64,000 bases of DNA. Source: Ichthyophis bannanicus (lineage: Eukaryota > Chordata > Amphibia > Gymnophiona > Ichthyophiidae). Both the position numbers and the translations under genes were made by a program. Of this stretch, positions 22,641 through 32,968 are shown in pieces; the first letter of the stretch is position 1; the number at the start of each line of letters is the position of its first letter. The DNA lies in NCBI GenBank assembly GCA_033557465.1, contig CM066048.1, positions 16,902,305 through 16,966,304 on the forward strand. The letters are read 5' to 3'. The notes below the pieces were generated by a model. It ran no database searches, was not told the DNA's origin, and saw only the letters and a list, made by a program, of their open reading frames with translations.

Positions 22641-23777
22641 AGGCTCTGAGGTGAAGAGACTGGGGATTTGAGTGCCACAACGTTCCCTCCTCCTGGGACA
22701 GGAGGTCTGGAGCAGATCCCAAGTCCAGGGAGGGAGCTTGGGAGAGATGCAGAAGTAGAGGGTACCACACTTGGCGTGGCCAATGTGGTGCTATGAGGAT
22801 CATAGACCCCTTGTCTCTCTGAAGTTTGAAGAGTGTCTTGGGAATTAGGGGAATGGGTGGAAAGGCATAGAGGAAGTCTTGCCCCCAATGAAGGAGGAAG
22901 GCATCCCTGGCCTGAACTCCCTGACACAGAATCCTGGAACAGAACCGGGGAAGTTTGGCATTCCACAGACTTGCAAAGAGGTCTATGTCCGGGGTTCCCC
23001 AAATTCGGAAGATCCTGGCTATCTGGTCCCCATGGAGGGACCATTCGTGTGGAAGCAGAACTCGACTGAGTCTGTCTGCCCAAGAGTTTTGAACCCCTGG
23101 AAGATACACTGCCATGAGATGAATTTGATGCTCTCTGGCGAAGGCCCACAATCTCAGAGCTTCGTTGCAAAGCGACAGAGAGCCAGTCCCGCCCTGCTTG
23201 TTCATGTAGAACATGGCTACTTGGTTGTCCGTGTGGATGAGGACTGTCTTGTAGCTGAGCAGGGTGTGGAAGACTCTGAGAGCTAGAAAAATTGCTCTGA
23301 GCTCTAAGAGGTTGATATGTAGAGATGTCTCTTCTAGGGACCAGATGCCTTGAGTGGAGAGATCTTGAAGATGAGCTCCCCAACCTCTTGGAGAGGCATC
23401 TGTTGTAAGGGTTGCTTGGGGTAACACCTGTTGAAAGGGGGACCCCAGCAACAGATTTTGAGTGGACTTCCACCAGTGGAGGGAGCAAAAGAGGCGACTG
23501 GAGGTTGCTATTTTGTCTGACAGGCAACCTGATGCCTGGGTCCATTGGGTAGACAGAGTCCACTGAGCTGCCCTCATGTGAAGGCGAGCGTAAGGAACCA
23601 CATGCACAGTGGATGCCATGTGGCTTAACAGTTGTAACATCTCTCGAGCAGTTAAATGGGATTTTAACTGAATTTGTGAGGCTAACTGCACCAAGCGTAG
23701 GCAACGGGCCTGGGGAAGATAGGCCCTTGCAGTTGTGGTATCCAGCAAGGCCCCTATGAACTCTAGAGACTGAGTAG
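22624..23777 (-). pseudogene. DIRS B RT C-terminus, RNase H and linker block
   Basis: Downstream part (minus strand) of the polymerase split by the solo LTR. It encodes LDTTTARAYLPQARCL, then RNase H with ATLTTDASPRGWGAHL, INLLELRAIFLAL and the DNQVAMFYMNKQGGTGSLSL block. A DIRS-specific block follows with WGTPDIDLFASLWNAKLPRF, LYAFPPIPLIPKTLF and ILIAPHWPRQVWYPLLLHL. The frame ends at 22624 (AWLLKA). The recombinase frame overlaps it in the -1 phase, an ORF overlap known for DIRS elements. Confidence 0.87.
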
Positions 23778-25055
23778 TGTGACATAGTGGGTCCTTCGAG
23801 CCCGTTTAATGAAGCTAAAAAGCCAGGAACAAAAGTAGAGCTGAGCTGTAAACAGAAGCACATGGCTCCTGGTTACCATGGGAACCAGGCACAGAGGCAA
23901 GAGAAACGCCGGTGCTATCATTCAAGGGGTGAATCCCAAGGTAATGCAGGATACCTGTTAGGGGGTGGAGTTGAGCACGGCCCCAGAATTCACCCTATTA
24001 AAGAAACTTCAGGTGAGCTTATGGAGTTGAGTAAGTTAGGCAGAGAAGGAGGTAATGAAGAGTTGGCTGAAGAAGCAGGAAGTGAGGCATATGAGCTGGA
24101 GAGAGAAGCTATTGAGAGCTACACTGAAGACAGCTATGCCCAGAGTAAGCCAGAGTCTCTATGGAAAGGAGAGACGGATTCCTTCTTGAGGAGAAAGAAA
24201 GAAACCCCGAGGACAGGATATAACAAGGGCAAAGGAGATTGTCTGCAATATCCTGGGGAGCACTGGAGAGACAGAAAGCCTAGGAGGCAAGTGAAATGCT
24301 ATGAGCAGGGCTTAGATTGGGAACCTACAGCTATTCAAAAGCACCAGAGAAAACCTCCACCAGTAAGGCTGAAAGGTAAGCCAAAAGGCTTGAATATACT
24401 TAATTACAGTGACTGTTTGTACCCAGAAGGGTGGTGCTGGGAAAAGAATACTGGGCCTGATAGTCTGTGTGAAAGCCAGTATTTGACCCAAGCATATCGT
24501 GTAAAGCCTGGAGCAGTAAGAAAGGGCGTGGCACCAGCAGTGCCGGTTCAAACATTTCCTTATGACCAGGAGGAATTGATGGACTGTGAACCAGAGTGTA
24601 TTGATACTGGAGAAGATATAGATATAATGGACTGTACATTATCTCTGGCCAATGGAATAATTTCATTGCGTTGAAAACCTGCTTGAAAAGAGAGTACAGC
24701 ACAGATAGCACGTGGAAACAGAGAGCTGTGAGGAAACAGCGTGGTTTTGTTTGAATGTTTGTTTTCACCTTGGTTAATGCTGAAGAAAGCCTTTTTCTGT
24801 TAAGGAACTTTTGTTTGTCCAAATACCAGTAAATACCTGGATTGTGTTTTCTGTTCATGGTAAAATCCACCCGGGGAGGGGAAATAAAATCCTTTGATTG
24901 CTTAACCACTTTTTCCACAACTGCTCCTTATTGATTTAGTGAAAAGACTACATTTCCCAAGGGGCATTGCTCCAGGATCTGTGAAATAGCTGTTTCAATA
25001 GGGAAAAACCCACTCCCTTAACCTCTACTCGGGGGTTTAAGGAGAGCTGGTGACA
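23778..25055 (+). repeat. Solo LTR 1 of a Ty3/Gypsy element
   Basis: Bounded by TGTGACATAG and GCTGGTGACA and flanked by a 4-bp duplication, GTAG (23774-23777 and 25056-25059). It splits the RT of DIRS B. At 1278 bp it is long for an LTR because it holds a reading frame related to the one in the LTRs at 38695 and 43747. An AATAAA poly(A) signal lies near 24892. A solo LTR forms by recombination between the two LTRs of a provirus. Confidence 0.9.
23862..24674 (+). CDS. LTR-encoded protein, MDC-tail family (solo LTR 1)
   Basis: An open frame from ATG at 23862 (MAPGYHGNQ) to a stop at 24674, about 270 codons without interruption, lying wholly inside an LTR. The protein is hydrophilic and rich in Glu, Lys, Arg and Gly, with no membrane segment or known domain that I recognise. 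The C-terminus is acidic and ends QEELMDCEPECIDTG, then IDIMDCTLSLANGIISLR. The paired MDC motifs and final hydrophobic patch match the frame in the Gypsy LTRs (AMDC..., then QMDCTLVFADNVTSLC). Function is unknown. Confidence 0.62.
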   Translation: MAPGYHGNQAQRQEKRRCYHSRGESQGNAGYLLGGGVEHGPRIHPIKETSGELMELSKLGREGGNEELAEEAGSEAYELEREAIESYTEDSYAQSKPESLWKGETDSFLRRKKETPRTGYNKGKGDCLQYPGEHWRDRKPRRQVKCYEQGLDWEPTAIQKHQRKPPPVRLKGKPKGLNILNYSDCLYPEGWCWEKNTGPDSLCESQYLTQAYRVKPGAVRKGVAPAVPVQTFPYDQEELMDCEPECIDTGEDIDIMDCTLSLANGIISLR

Positions 25056-25762
25056 GTAGGGGTGAGATGGGATTTTGGAAAGTTTATTACAAGTCCCAGA
25101 TACTGAAGAATACGGCTTGTGCAGGTTAGAGAAGTCTGGGCCTCTGACTGTGATGGAGCTCGGATGAGCCAGTCGTCTAGATATGGGAATACGAATATTC
25201 CTAGAGTGCGTAGAAATGCAGCTACTACTGCCATGCATTTTGTGAACACCCTTGGTGAAGAGGCCAGACCGAAAGGAAGCACTCTGTATTGATAGTGCTT
25301 CCCTTGATAAAGGAACCGAAGGAACCTTCTGTGTGTTGGATGGATGAGGACATGGGTGTACGCATCCTTGAGGTCTAGAGAGCAAAGCCAATCCTGACTC
25401 TGAAGGTACGGAAGGAGAGTACCGAGAGAAATCATTTTGAATTTCTCCTTGCATAGAAACTTGTTCAATTCTCTGAGATCTAATATGGGTCTGTAGCCCC
25501 CTGTTTTCTTTGGGATAAGAAAGTAGGGGGAGTAGAACCCTGAAGCCTGTTGAAGAAGGGGTACTTCTTCTATTGCCCCTTGGGCAAGAAGGGTAGTAAT
25601 CTCCTGACCCAGAAGGTCGAGGAGAGATGGCTGAGAATTGAACTGTCTCACCATGGTGTGAGGCGGAAGGTTTAAGAAATGAAGCTTGTACCCCTCCCTT
25701 ATGATGGAGAGGGTCCATTGCTCTGCTGTAATTTGTTCCCATCTGGGAGCAAAGTAAGCCAA
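25056..25762 (-). pseudogene. DIRS B reverse transcriptase N-terminal and palm part
   Basis: The frame is open from 25762 to the LTR. Visible blocks: WTLSIIREGYKLHFL, YSPYFLIPKKTGGYRPILDL, WLCSLDLKDAYTHVLIHP, YQYRVLPFGLASSPRVFTK and the catalytic FVFPYLDDWLIRA near 25150. The first palm aspartate is in SLDL and the second pair is in LDDW. No stop is present in this piece, so the RT was probably intact when the LTR arrived. Confidence 0.88.
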
Positions 25763-25883
25763 CCTTCCTGGAATGGTGAGAGGCTCTGGATGTTCTAGAG
25801 CCAGAAAGGCTATAAGCTCTCTAGTTGTAAGTCAAAGGCCCTGAGGAGGCTGAGGCTGTTGGGCCGTAGCAGTCCTAGCAGCC

Positions 25884-27697
25884 TTAGGCTTGGCCTGTTT
25901 CGGTTGTTGCTGTCTCTTTGTAGCAAAACGACCTGCAGTAGATGACTGCTGACCATAAGCAGAATAATATTTCCCTTTTTTGGGGAAAAAATCCTTTTTT
26001 GAACAACCTTTTTTTAAAAGGAGCAGAAGTAGACTTTGAAAGTCTATCTAAAGCAGAATTTTCAGCATCCATTTGGGTGGCCTTTGCTTGCCAATCTTTG
26101 CCAAAAAGGTTTTCACCTGTACAAGGAAGGTTTCCTAGTCCATCTTGAACCCAAGGTTCCAAATCAGAAGCTTGTAACCAAGCAACTCTGCGTGCACCTA
26201 TGGCAATGGCCGAGGCTCTGCTGGCACCTTCAAAAGAGTCAAAGGCTGCACGGTTGGAAAACTTGGAAATATCCTGGGCATGTTTGAGCCAGGTGAGGAA
26301 CTCTTCCCTTTTATCTTCTGAAATAAAAGGAGATAAAGTTTGCAGGTGATCTGTAACTTCTTTTAGAAACATCCCCATATAGAGACTATAGGAGTTGATT
26401 CTGGCAATAAGCATACTGGCCTGGAAAATTCTCCTGACAAAAAGGCATCTAAGGTTCTGCATTCTCTTCCTGGAGGAGCAGAAGAGTGCCTTTTTGTACT
26501 CTTTATCTTCTTCATAGCAGACTCCACCACAATGGAGTGGTGAGGAAGCTGAGTCTTATGAAAGCCAGGACAAGGAGGAACACGATACATGGTGTCCAAC
26601 CTGCGAGAATGAGGGGAAGTGGTGAGAGGAGTCTCCCATATGCCCAACATGTGATCATAAAGAATCTCATGTATTGGTAAAGTGGCTGCCTCTTTAGGAG
26701 CCTTAGGATATTGTAAAATATCTAATTGTTTGGCTCTAGGCTCTGTCTCAGGGGCCACTGAGATGGAAAGGCCCCTGGCCACTTCCCTAATGAAGTCTTG
26801 AAAAGACAAGTCTTCTGGAGGAGACATTCTCCTTTTTGGAGAAGAGTGCTCCTGAGGATGAATCACCGATGCTTTGACAGAGACCTCTGATTCATCAGAG
26901 TCTTCAGAGGAATCGAAGTATCGCCTGTCTGGATGCTCCTGCAGAGCCCGATATGCGTACCGGGTGGTATCGACATCGGGAGTGATCGGTACCAGTTCGA
27001 TACCGATGGGCATCACAGAACAGTGTACCGCTGCAGTCGACCCCGAAGCGGATGTCGATGCAACCGGTACCGGTACCGGAACCGATGTCGGTGCCGGTGT
27101 CTGTACCGGCAACAGAGTTTGTTGCGGTACCGAAGGCGTCACAGCTTGTATAAATGCCGTGATGGCACGCTGCATGGTCAGGATATTCTGATCCATTGAC
27201 GCAACCAATGTCTGGATGTCGGTACCAGTGGGAACCACCGGTACCCCAGAACATGGCAACAGGTGATCGGTCGAGGCCGAGCCATGGATGTCAACCTGTG
27301 ACCCCATAGATAAAGCTTTGGAAGCCGGAGCCTCCCGCAGGGGTAATTTTGCCGGTTCGGATTCCTCGAGGGCAAGCCCAGAGGCATCTCGATACTTAGA
27401 GGGAGATCTACCCTTCGAGGACCGGCTGGATTTAAGTTTGGTTACCTGAGATCCATGTGAGGAAGAAGAAGCCCTGGAAGACGTCGATGCAACCGAAGCT
27501 GCATCCGAGGGAAACAGGGTACTGAGCTTGGCTGCTCGATTCTGTAAACCTCTTTTAGACATCATGGAGCAGGACTCACAATCTGCAATGGAGTGGTCAG
27601 GACCTACACATTTTAGACACCATTCATGGGTGTCAGTGACAGAAATAGTGCCGCTGCACTTCGTGCATTTTTTAAATCCAGAGGCGGGCTTTTCCAT
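25884..27697 (-). pseudogene. DIRS B gag, one frameshift
   Basis: ATG at 27697 starts MEKPASGFKKCTKC, with a C2-C2 zinc-finger-like pair (CTKC and CLKC). A Ser/Arg-rich part and a Pro/Val/Thr-rich low-complexity part follow, then a helical capsid-like half with LQYPKAPKEAATLPIHEI. The frame ends at 26363. The C-terminal part (to 25884) lies in another frame and includes NSYSLYMGMFLKEVTDHL and LGNLPCTGENLFGKDW. The break lies near 26440. Compare the intact copy in C. Confidence 0.82.
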
Positions 27698-27913
27698 GAG
27701 CAAAAATGTCCTAGGCTTAAGGCCAAAGAAGAAAATGCACTGAAGTGAGAAAAATAGTCGTTTGTTTTTTGTTTTTTTTAGAATAAAGAAAGAAAAGACC
27801 GGCGGTACCGGTCCAGCGTCGAGAAGGCAGACGCGCGACCAAAGAAATAAAATAAAATAAAGAAATTCTTCAGCGGTGACAGGAACACAACCTGCTGGCT
27901 CCGCGGAAAAGAA

Positions 27914-28078
27914 GAACTGGAGAGAGGCGGTTAGGAAAGGCGGGAAGGCAGCGCGCAGGCGCTGTGGGATGCTCCCAAAAGCTTTCCTTTTGGACGCTGG
28001 GGAGCGTTCCCACGCAGGCTCCGTCGGTACCAACGATACCCATATGTGAAGACTCATTCCTGCTTGTTCCTGGAGATC
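27914..28078 (-). repeat. DIRS B left inverted terminal repeat
   Basis: On the plus strand it ends TTCCTGCTTGTTCCTGGAGA, the reversed left tip. It contains GCTCCGTCGGTACCAACG, where one base breaks the palindrome. The promoter for the RNA is expected here but is not visible as a known motif. Confidence 0.82.
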
Positions 28079-28330
28079 AGGTGTTCTCCATAGATAGCAG
28101 GGATGTTAAGAAATACAATCCTATCCATCTCTCGAAGAGTTGCCTATATTCCCGAGCTTTATAACAAACCAAGACCAGTGCACACGGGAAGGGTCTTACA
28201 TGCTTAGAACTTTACATTAATTTCTGAGCTGTGGGAGAGCACTGTCGGATGGCATCACCCAATCATGTACTTTATTAGTTCTGCTGTCTAAAACACTGCT
28301 ATGGTAAGCAACTTTGTTTTTTCTAGCATG
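28079..28330. repeat. Remains of an older DIRS-ended element that B entered
   Basis: Just right of B the sequence reads CAGGTGTTCTCCATAGATAG, and near 28300 CTATGGTAAGCAACTTTGTT. The second is the reverse complement of a tip like the one just left of B (GGAAAAAGCAATGTTGCTTA). The two sides together look like one small element with inverted ends that B split near its left tip. Confidence 0.5.
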
Positions 28331-28800
28331 TCACACAGTGGAAGAAGTGAGGCTATTGGTATTAAGTGTGAACTTCATAGCACAGAGCAATTGGAAATGT
28401 TTTGCATGCCAGATACCAGCTTAAACAGAGACAAAGCTTATCTGTCCTTTTCCTTAATGTAACTATACCTGTTCTTAATCAGTGATTCATTTTGTAATGT
28501 GGACATCATGCTCCTAATTCTTAACAATGAACAACTGACCTTCTTTTCTTCAGCATAGTTGATTAACAACCTATTTTATGCAACTTCAATCTCAATTGGC
28601 ATTAGACTACTGTTTTTGTTAAAAATGTATTAATATCAGGTAGTGCCAAGTTCTATTAGCTGCATCAGTTCTGGAGAATACTAGCTTCTCTACTGGTTGC
28701 GATCCCTATTGTTGAAACACAATTACTACAATTTTTATCATCCCCTCTGGTTAATTCTTACACTAGTTGCTGAAAGATGTCATAACCTGAAGAGAATCTG
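28331..28800. other. No recognised feature
   Basis: AT-rich sequence between the old repeat and DIRS C, with no coding or repeat signal that I can support. Confidence 0.55.
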
Positions 28801-28967
28801 TGATCTCCAGGAACAAGCAGGAATGTAGTCTTCACATATGGGTATCGTCTGTACCGACGGAGCCTGCGCAGGAACGCTCCCCAGCATCCAATAGGAACGC
28901 TTTTGGGAGCATCCCTCAGCACATGCGCGCTGCCTTCCCGCCCTTCCAACTGTCCCTCCTCAGTTCT
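28801..28967 (+). repeat. DIRS C left inverted terminal repeat
   Basis: It runs from TGATCTCCAGGAACAAGCAG to CCAACTGTCCCTCCTCAGTT and pairs over about 165 bp with the right repeat of C. Confidence 0.83.
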
Positions 28968-29199
28968 TCGTTTTCCGCGGAGCCGAAAGGATCTATTCCC
29001 CGTCACCGCAGAAAATTCCGTCTTTAAATTTCTTTTCTTGTGGTCGCGTTTGCCTTCCACATGACACCTACCTGTACCGCCGGTTCTCTTTTCTTTTCAT
29101 TAAAAAAACAAAAAAAACCCCTTAGACTGTTTCTTTTCAGAAAATTTTCTCTTTGGTGCTACGCGCCATTTTGGGCACTAGGCCCCATATTCCTAAAAC

Positions 29200-31047
29200 A
29201 TGGAAAAACCAACTAGTGGTTTTAAGAAATGTACTAAGTGTGGCGTTACCATCTCCGTCACTGACACCCATGATTGGTGTCTGAAATGTTTAGGACCTGA
29301 ACATTCTCCAACTGAATGTCTCTCCAGTATGGGGATGACTAAAAGAGGAAGACAGAACCGGGCTCCAAAGCTCGGTACCCTCTTTTCTTCGGATGCCAGA
29401 TCCATTGCATCGACTTCAAGGGCCTCTTCTTTCTCCCATGGATCTCAGGTAACTAAACATAAAAGCCGGTCCTCAAAGGGTAGCACTCCTGCTAAGCATC
29501 GAGAGGCCATTGGCATTGCCCTTGAGGGAACCACACCAGCAAAACAGCCCCGGCGGGAGGCTTTGGCTTCCAAAGCATCGATGGGGCTTCAGGATGCTCT
29601 CGAGGCCTCAACCTCGCAAGAACTACCTGTGCCATGCTCAGGGGTTCCGGCCGTCCTTACCGGTACCGACACACGAGCATCGGCAGCGTCGATAGACCAG
29701 AGGTTCCTCGCTATTGAGCGCAGCATCACAGCTCTTCTTTCAGCTGCGGTACCGGTGGTCCCACGGGCACCGGTACCGACATTGACACCGATGCCGGTAA
29801 CGATACCGGTACCGACACCGATGATAACGGTACCGATGGTAACAGCCACGGTGGGAACTCTTCCCATGCCATCTCTGGCTGGAATTGACAGAACGGTACC
29901 GGGTCAGTTCGGTACCGACTTTGATCAGTACCGGGATCGTGCATTGCAAGAGCATCGGGGTCAGAAATACTTTGACTCCTCCGATTCCGAAGACTCTGAC
30001 AATTCTGCTGGCACTAGAGGGTTTCTCCTAGAAGATCCCTCTTCTCCCCAACGCAGAATGTCACCTCCAGAGGACATGTCATTTCAGGATTTCATCCGTG
30101 ATATGGCCAAAGGTCTTTCAATCACAGTTGATCCTGAAGAGGAACCCAGAGCAAAGGAATTGGAAATTCTCCAATATCCTAAAGCTCCTAAGGAGGCAGC
30201 CATTCTGCCTATCCATGAAATTCTGCATAGCTTGATGCTCAGAATGTGGGAGACACCTCTGACTACTTCTCCTCACTCTAGGAGTCTTGATACTATGTAT
30301 CGAGTTCCGCCATGTCCTGAATTTCAGAAAACTCAGCTGCCACACCATTCAATGGTAGTGGAATCAGCCATGCGTAGGATGAAAAGTGCAAAGAGGCATG
30401 CATCCAATCCTCCAGGTCGTGAATGCAGGACTCTGGATGCTTTTGGGCGCCAAACGTTTCAAGCTTCCATGCTTTCAGCTAGGATCAGTTCATATATCTT
30501 ATATATGGGAATGTTCCTCAAGGAAGTCACCGGAGACTTGGAACTTATGAGCCCATTTCTCCCAGATGACAAGAGACAAGATTTTCTTGCTCTAGTTAAT
30601 CATGTTCAAGATGTCTCCAAGTTTGTTAATCATGCAGCCTTTGACGGCTTCGAATGCATCAGCAGAACCTCTGCTATTGCCATTGGTGCACGACGGATTG
30701 CCTGGCTACAGACATCAGACTTGGAGACTTGGGTACAGGACAGGTTAGGCAACATTCCTTGCACAGGGGAGAATTTCTTCGGCAAGAACTGCCAGGAAAA
30801 GGCTAATGAGTTAGATGCTGACAATTCTACCTTAGATAGATTGTCAAAGTCTACAGCCATTCCAGCCAAAAGGAAGCCTTATAAAAAAACCTCTTTTAGC
30901 AAAAAGAGGAAGTTTTATCCTTCCTATACCCAGCAGAGTCAAACTTATGGTCAGGTTGCCCAAAAGGGACAAACTAGACAGCAAAAGAAGCCAAAAGGCC
31001 CGAGAGTCCAACCAGCTCTCCAGGTTCAGCCCCCTCAAGGGCTTTGA
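29200..31047 (+). CDS. DIRS Gag-like protein, intact 615 codons
   Basis: The only complete gag here. Residues 11-40 carry CTKC, CLKC and HSPTEC, a likely zinc-binding cluster. About 60-130 is Ser/Arg/Lys-rich. About 185-235 is Pro/Val/Thr low complexity encoded by repeated GGTACCG-like motifs. About 250-290 is acidic (SSDSEDSDNS). About 300-560 looks helical and capsid-like (LQYPKAPKEAAILPIHEI, SYILYMGMFLKEVTGDLEL, LGNIPCTGENFFGKN). The C-terminus is basic (KRKPYKKTSFSKKRK). It should bind and package the element RNA. The start is the first ATG after the terminal repeat and is shared by B and D. Function is by position and analogy to DIRS ORF1. Confidence 0.85.
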   Translation: MEKPTSGFKKCTKCGVTISVTDTHDWCLKCLGPEHSPTECLSSMGMTKRGRQNRAPKLGTLFSSDARSIASTSRASSFSHGSQVTKHKSRSSKGSTPAKHREAIGIALEGTTPAKQPRREALASKASMGLQDALEASTSQELPVPCSGVPAVLTGTDTRASAASIDQRFLAIERSITALLSAAVPVVPRAPVPTLTPMPVTIPVPTPMITVPMVTATVGTLPMPSLAGIDRTVPGQFGTDFDQYRDRALQEHRGQKYFDSSDSEDSDNSAGTRGFLLEDPSSPQRRMSPPEDMSFQDFIRDMAKGLSITVDPEEEPRAKELEILQYPKAPKEAAILPIHEILHSLMLRMWETPLTTSPHSRSLDTMYRVPPCPEFQKTQLPHHSMVVESAMRRMKSAKRHASNPPGRECRTLDAFGRQTFQASMLSARISSYILYMGMFLKEVTGDLELMSPFLPDDKRQDFLALVNHVQDVSKFVNHAAFDGFECISRTSAIAIGARRIAWLQTSDLETWVQDRLGNIPCTGENFFGKNCQEKANELDADNSTLDRLSKSTAIPAKRKPYKKTSFSKKRKFYPSYTQQSQTYGQVAQKGQTRQQKKPKGPRVQPALQVQPPQGL

Positions 31048-31059
31048 CTCCTTCCTAGA

Positions 31060-32968
31060 GAGCTTTGCCTTCCTGCCTCTGAGGGGTCCCCCAACCCCCC
31101 AATATTCCGGGCAGGTTATGCCACTTTGCCAACAGATGGCATCAGATAACAGCAGAAGATTGGACTTTGTCCATTGTAGGAGAGGGGTACAAGCTTCATT
31201 TTCACAGCATGCCCCCTCCTACAGTTCTAAAGCAATTCAATTCTCAAACCTTTGCAGACAATCTGCTAGATCACGAGATCTCCACACTTCTTGCCCAAGG
31301 GGCAATAGAGGAAGTACCCATTCCTTAACGGGGTACAGGGTTCTACTCGCCCTGTTTTCTTATTCCAAAGAAAACAGGAGGACACAGACCCATTCTGGAC
31401 CTCAGAGAATTGAACAAATATCTGTTTCGAGAGAAATTCAAAATGATTTCTCTAGGAACTCTTCTGCCATACCTTCAAAGCCAGGATTGGCTTTGCTCTC
31501 TAGACTTAAAGGATGCATACACTCACTTTCTCATCCATCCAGATCACAGGAAATTCTTACGTTTCCTTTTCAGGGGAAAACATTTCCAGTACAGGGTTCT
31601 TCCCTTTGGTCTGGCTTCAGCACCAAGGGTATTCACGAAATGCATGGCAGTAGTAGCTGCATTTCTATGAACCCTGGGGATTCGTCTTCCCTTACTTAGA
31701 CGACTGGCTCATTTGAGCCCCTATAGTTGCAGAAGCCAGCACTGCACTGTCCCGTACAATGCGAATCCTCCAATACTTGGGATTGGTAACAAACTTCCCA
31801 AAATCTCAACTAGTTCCTTCCCAATGCCTAGAATTCATAGGAGCCTGTCTAGATACCAGACAGGCAAGGGCTTTCCTTCCACAAGCCCGGTGTCTTCACA
31901 TAATGCAACTAGCTTCTCAAGCAGTAGGCAAATCCTCCCTCACTGCTTGAGAGCTACTGCAGTTACTGGGACATATGGCATCCACAGTTCATGTAGTCCC
32001 ATATGCTTGCCTCCACATGAGAGCAGCTCAGTGGACCCTCTCCACACAGTTGACGCAGGCCACAGGTCATTTGTCGGACAAAATAAGTCTCTCAATGACT
32101 AATTTTGTCCCTCCAATGGTGGCAATCACTAGAAAATCTGGCAGTGGGGTCTCCTTTTCAGCAACCCCTTTTTCAGGCCACTCTTACAACAGATGCATCA
32201 CAGGTGGGTTGGGGAGCACACCTGAATCATCTCTTTACCCAGGGCACCTGGACTCCACAGGAGGTTGGTTTACCCATAAACCTCCTGGAATTAAGAGCAA
32301 TCTATTTAGCTCTTTGAGTATTCCACGCCCAGCTCAGTTACAAGACAGTCCTAGTCCAGACGGACAATCAAGTAGCCATGTTCTATGTGAACAAGCAGGG
32401 AGGAACAGGCTCTCTGTCATTATGCAACGAAGCTTTATGACTGTGGGCCCTCTCCAGAGAGCATAAAATTCACCTTCTAGTGGTATATCTTCCAGGCATT
32501 CAAAACCTTTGGGCAGACAAACTCAGTCGAGTACTGCTGCCTCACGAGTGGTCCCTCCACCTAGACCAGGTGGCAAAGATATTTCATCTCTGGGGCACTC
32601 CACACATAGACCTCTTTGCAAGTCCACAGAATGCCAAACTGCCCCGGTTCTGTTCCAGGAGTCAGGCTCACAACTGTCAGGCAAGGGATGCCTTCCTCCT
32701 TCACTGGGGTCAGGACTTCCTTTATGCCTTCCCACCCATTCCCCTCATCCCCAAAACACACTTCAAGCTTCAGAGAGACAGGGGACGCATGATTCTCATA
32801 GCACCACGATGGCCACGCCAAACGTGGTATTCCCTGCTTCTACATCTCTCTCAAGCGGCACCTCTGGAGTTAGGGCATGCTCCGGATCTCCTTTCCCAGA
32901 AGAACGGGACGCTATGGCACCCGAATCCCCAGTCCCTGCGCCTCACGGCCTGGTTGCTGAAGGCTTAG
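31060..32968 (+). pseudogene. DIRS C reverse transcriptase-RNase H, broken
   Basis: The RT palm is clear at 31410-31670 (WLCSLDLKDAYTHFLIHP, FQYRVLPFGLASAPRVFTK) and then meets a stop. The YLDD box is split by a frameshift near 31690. RNase H follows in another frame at 32105-32317 (ATLTTDASQVGWGAHL, INLLELRAIYLAL). After a further shift, 32480-32968 holds the DIRS block LYAFPPIPLIPKTHF and ILIAPRWPRQTWYSLLLHL, ending at the same AWLLKA stop as copy B. At least four frame changes or stops make it inactive. Confidence 0.85.

Larger units (their letters stand above)
21111..28078 (-). mobile_element. DIRS copy B, full length, split by a solo LTR
   Basis: On the minus strand the order is left terminal repeat (27914-28078), gag, RT-RNase H, tyrosine recombinase, internal complementary region and right terminal repeat (21111-21300). 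A solo LTR (23778-25055) splits the RT. The RT and most of the recombinase remain readable, but gag and recombinase each carry a frameshift. No target duplication flanks it, consistent with recombinase-driven integration. Confidence 0.9.

Noticed and set aside
26363..28057. A 564-codon gene starting in the DIRS B terminal repeat
   Set aside because: The first 120 codons read through the terminal repeat and leader by chance. The family start is the ATG at 27697, shared with C and D.
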